Shown piece by piece: positions 6,628-7,417 of a stretch of 7,417 nucleotides of DNA; positions within the stretch are counted from its first letter, which is position 1; every line of letters starts with the position of its first letter. The stretch is from Alphaproteobacteria bacterium (GTDB lineage: Bacteria > Pseudomonadota > Alphaproteobacteria > Reyranellales > Reyranellaceae). A program made the position numbers and the translations under genes. The DNA lies in the NCBI GenBank assembly GCA_013290035.1, contig JABCYT010000151.1:1-7417 (forward strand), written 5' to 3'. Under the pieces are notes generated by a model that had not been told where the DNA came from, ran no database searches, and saw only the letters and a list, made by a program, of their open reading frames with translations.

Positions 6628-6876
6628 TCAGGTGCCCTTCGGCTTGGGCGGGACGATGGGCTGCAAATCGATCGTCTCGCTGCCCAGTTCCGGCACGTTG
6701 TCGACGCTGCCCGTATAGTCGACGAGCCGTGGGCCCGGCCCCGATGTCAACGTCTCGAAAATATGCGAGCCGGCATTGAGAGTGACCAAGGTCGGCGTTG
6801 GGCCGAGGGGATCGTCGTAGACGCCGTTGACGTAGATTTCCCGGTTTCTGGGTTCGATCACCGTGACAAAGATCAT
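6628..6876 (-). CDS. Small PEGA-like protein of unknown function
   Basis: An 82-residue protein starting MIFVTVIEP from ATG at 6876. Its middle, IYVNGVYDDPLGPTP followed by TLVTLNAGSHIF, has the layout of a PEGA repeat: a beta-strand with V-x-G, a G-x-T-P turn and a strand ending in AGSH. The C terminus is Pro- and Lys-rich (IVPPKPKGT). PEGA modules are usually found on exported or membrane proteins, yet this reading has no signal peptide; extending to TTG at 6915 adds MARSSSGCTKRGR, which is not a signal either. A weak GGGG four bases ahead may serve as ribosome binding site. It lies 22 bases upstream of the patatin lipoprotein and probably shares its message, suggesting a linked role at the cell envelope. 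The reading is supported by its domain-like pattern and by spacing; a competing frame over the same bases gives an Arg-rich, low-quality protein. Function unknown. Confidence 0.65.
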   Translation of the reverse strand: MIFVTVIEPRNREIYVNGVYDDPLGPTPTLVTLNAGSHIFETLTSGPGPRLVDYTGSVDNVPELGSETIDLQPIVPPKPKGT

Positions 6877-6914
6877 GCGTCCCCGCTTCGTACACCCTGA
6901 GGATGAACGAGCCA

Positions 6915-6943
6915 ACTAGAACGCAATCTTCGGTTCGGCGCAA
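6915..6943 (-). promoter_or_regulatory. Weak candidate sigma70-type promoter for the PEGA-like/patatin pair
   Basis: On the minus strand TTGCGC (6943-6938) and TCTAGT (6920-6915) are separated by 17 bases and match the consensus at three and four of six positions. This would start transcription about 30 bases before the ATG at 6876, inside the 96-base gap after the ATP-grasp gene. Matches this weak occur by chance, so it is only a candidate. Confidence 0.2.
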
Positions 6944-6972
6944 GTATCGGCCGTCGACCAGACGGCGGGCCT

Positions 6973-7417
6973 CTAGAATCGAGCGATCGTCGCCGCGGCG
7001 AACCGCTCGGCCGACCCGGGATCGAAATCCAGGAACAACGCGGGCTCCAGCACCTCGACCTCGATCACGATCAGCGCCTCGTCGCGCATGACGCCATCGA
7101 CCCGCGCATAGAGCGGCAGCTCGGGCAGCGTGCGCAGGGCCGCGGCGCCCTGCTCCGTCACCGCGCGCGACGGCACCTCGGCGCTGCGCCTGGCGCCGAA
7201 GCGCGAGTTGACCCTGAACTCACCCTGCGGCGGGCGCTTGCGCACGGCGTGACTGAAGACGCCGTCGAAATAGATCAGCGACAGCTCGCCTTCGGCGATC
7301 TCGGGCAGGAACTCCTGCACCAGCACGCCGCCCGCGCGCGCCTCGGCGGCGAGTCGCGACACTGCGTCGGCGACCCCCTCGCGCACCACCAGCTCGACCG
7401 AATAGCCCGACGCACCG
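6973..7417 (-). CDS. ATP-grasp domain protein, C-terminal part (RimK/glutathione-synthetase-like), start outside the window
   Basis: About 147 C-terminal residues of an ATP-dependent carboxylate-amine (or thiol) ligase. The visible part begins GASGYSVELVVREGV, matching the flexible loop after the ATP-contacting Lys of ATP-grasp folds. VLVQEFLPEIAEGELSLIYF contains the hinge Gln-Glu-Phe that contacts adenine, and is followed by AVRKRPPQGEFRVNSRFGA. Near the end YARVDGV and IVIEVEVLEPALFL supply the Asp and the Glu-x-Glu metal ligands, where Glu-x-Asn is more common in relatives. The reading is open to the window edge, so an internal GTG at 7389 is not the start. The protein ends at TAG (6975-6973). 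Substrate cannot be deduced from this part. Whether it is transcribed with the PEGA-like gene 96 bases downstream is unclear. Confidence 0.88.
   Translation of the reverse strand, partial: GASGYSVELVVREGVADAVSRLAAEARAGGVLVQEFLPEIAEGELSLIYFDGVFSHAVRKRPPQGEFRVNSRFGARRSAEVPSRAVTEQGAAALRTLPELPLYARVDGVMRDEALIVIEVEVLEPALFLDFDPGSAERFAAATIARF

Noticed and set aside
6602..6943. A 113-codon minus-strand frame overlapping the PEGA-like gene, starting at TTG 6943
   Set aside because: The protein is Arg-rich and motif-free and would overlap the patatin start by a few bases. The other frame gives a PEGA-like pattern. I also looked for a frameshift joining its N terminus to the PEGA-like frame and saw no signal peptide or continuity to support it.

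Overview
The window is a gene-dense stretch of a high-GC (clearly well above 60%) Gram-negative chromosome. The codon choice, the EmrAB-type pump, a lipoprotein-type patatin and a CimA-type citramalate synthase fit an alphaproteobacterium (Rhodospirillales or Rhizobiales-like). The genus cannot be fixed from sequence alone. There is no insertion sequence, RNA gene, CRISPR array or other mobile signature; the region looks like ordinary chromosome.

Layout. Positions 1-3955 carry three minus-strand genes in a tight run. Transcription goes from citramalate synthase (cimA, start 3955) into a membrane-fusion protein of the HlyD/EmrA family (2327-1185) and then a 14-TM DHA2/EmrB drug-efflux permease (start 1160, running off the left edge). 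Gaps are about 20-24 bases, so this is probably one transcript that couples a biosynthetic gene to a tripartite efflux pump; no outer-membrane TolC-like partner is visible. Divergent from cimA, with only 43 bases between the starts, is a plus-strand enolase-superfamily gene of the mandelate racemase subgroup (3999-5117), probably an acid-sugar dehydratase or racemase of unknown substrate.

The enolase-superfamily gene converges on a minus-strand patatin-like lipoprotein (6605-5142). Their stop codons lie in the two arms of a perfect 9-base inverted repeat (5112-5147). The patatin gene is second in a two-gene unit behind a small PEGA-like protein (6876-6628), and has a strong ribosome binding site in the 22-base gap. 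At the right edge is the C-terminal half of an ATP-grasp enzyme on the minus strand (7417-6973), separated from the PEGA-like gene by 96 bases.

No clearly new multi-gene system is seen. The points most worth a second look are the enolase-superfamily enzyme with one of the two racemase bases replaced by Gln, the PEGA-like/patatin pair, the non-ATG start of the HlyD gene behind an in-frame ATG...TAG mini-ORF, and the palindrome next to that start.
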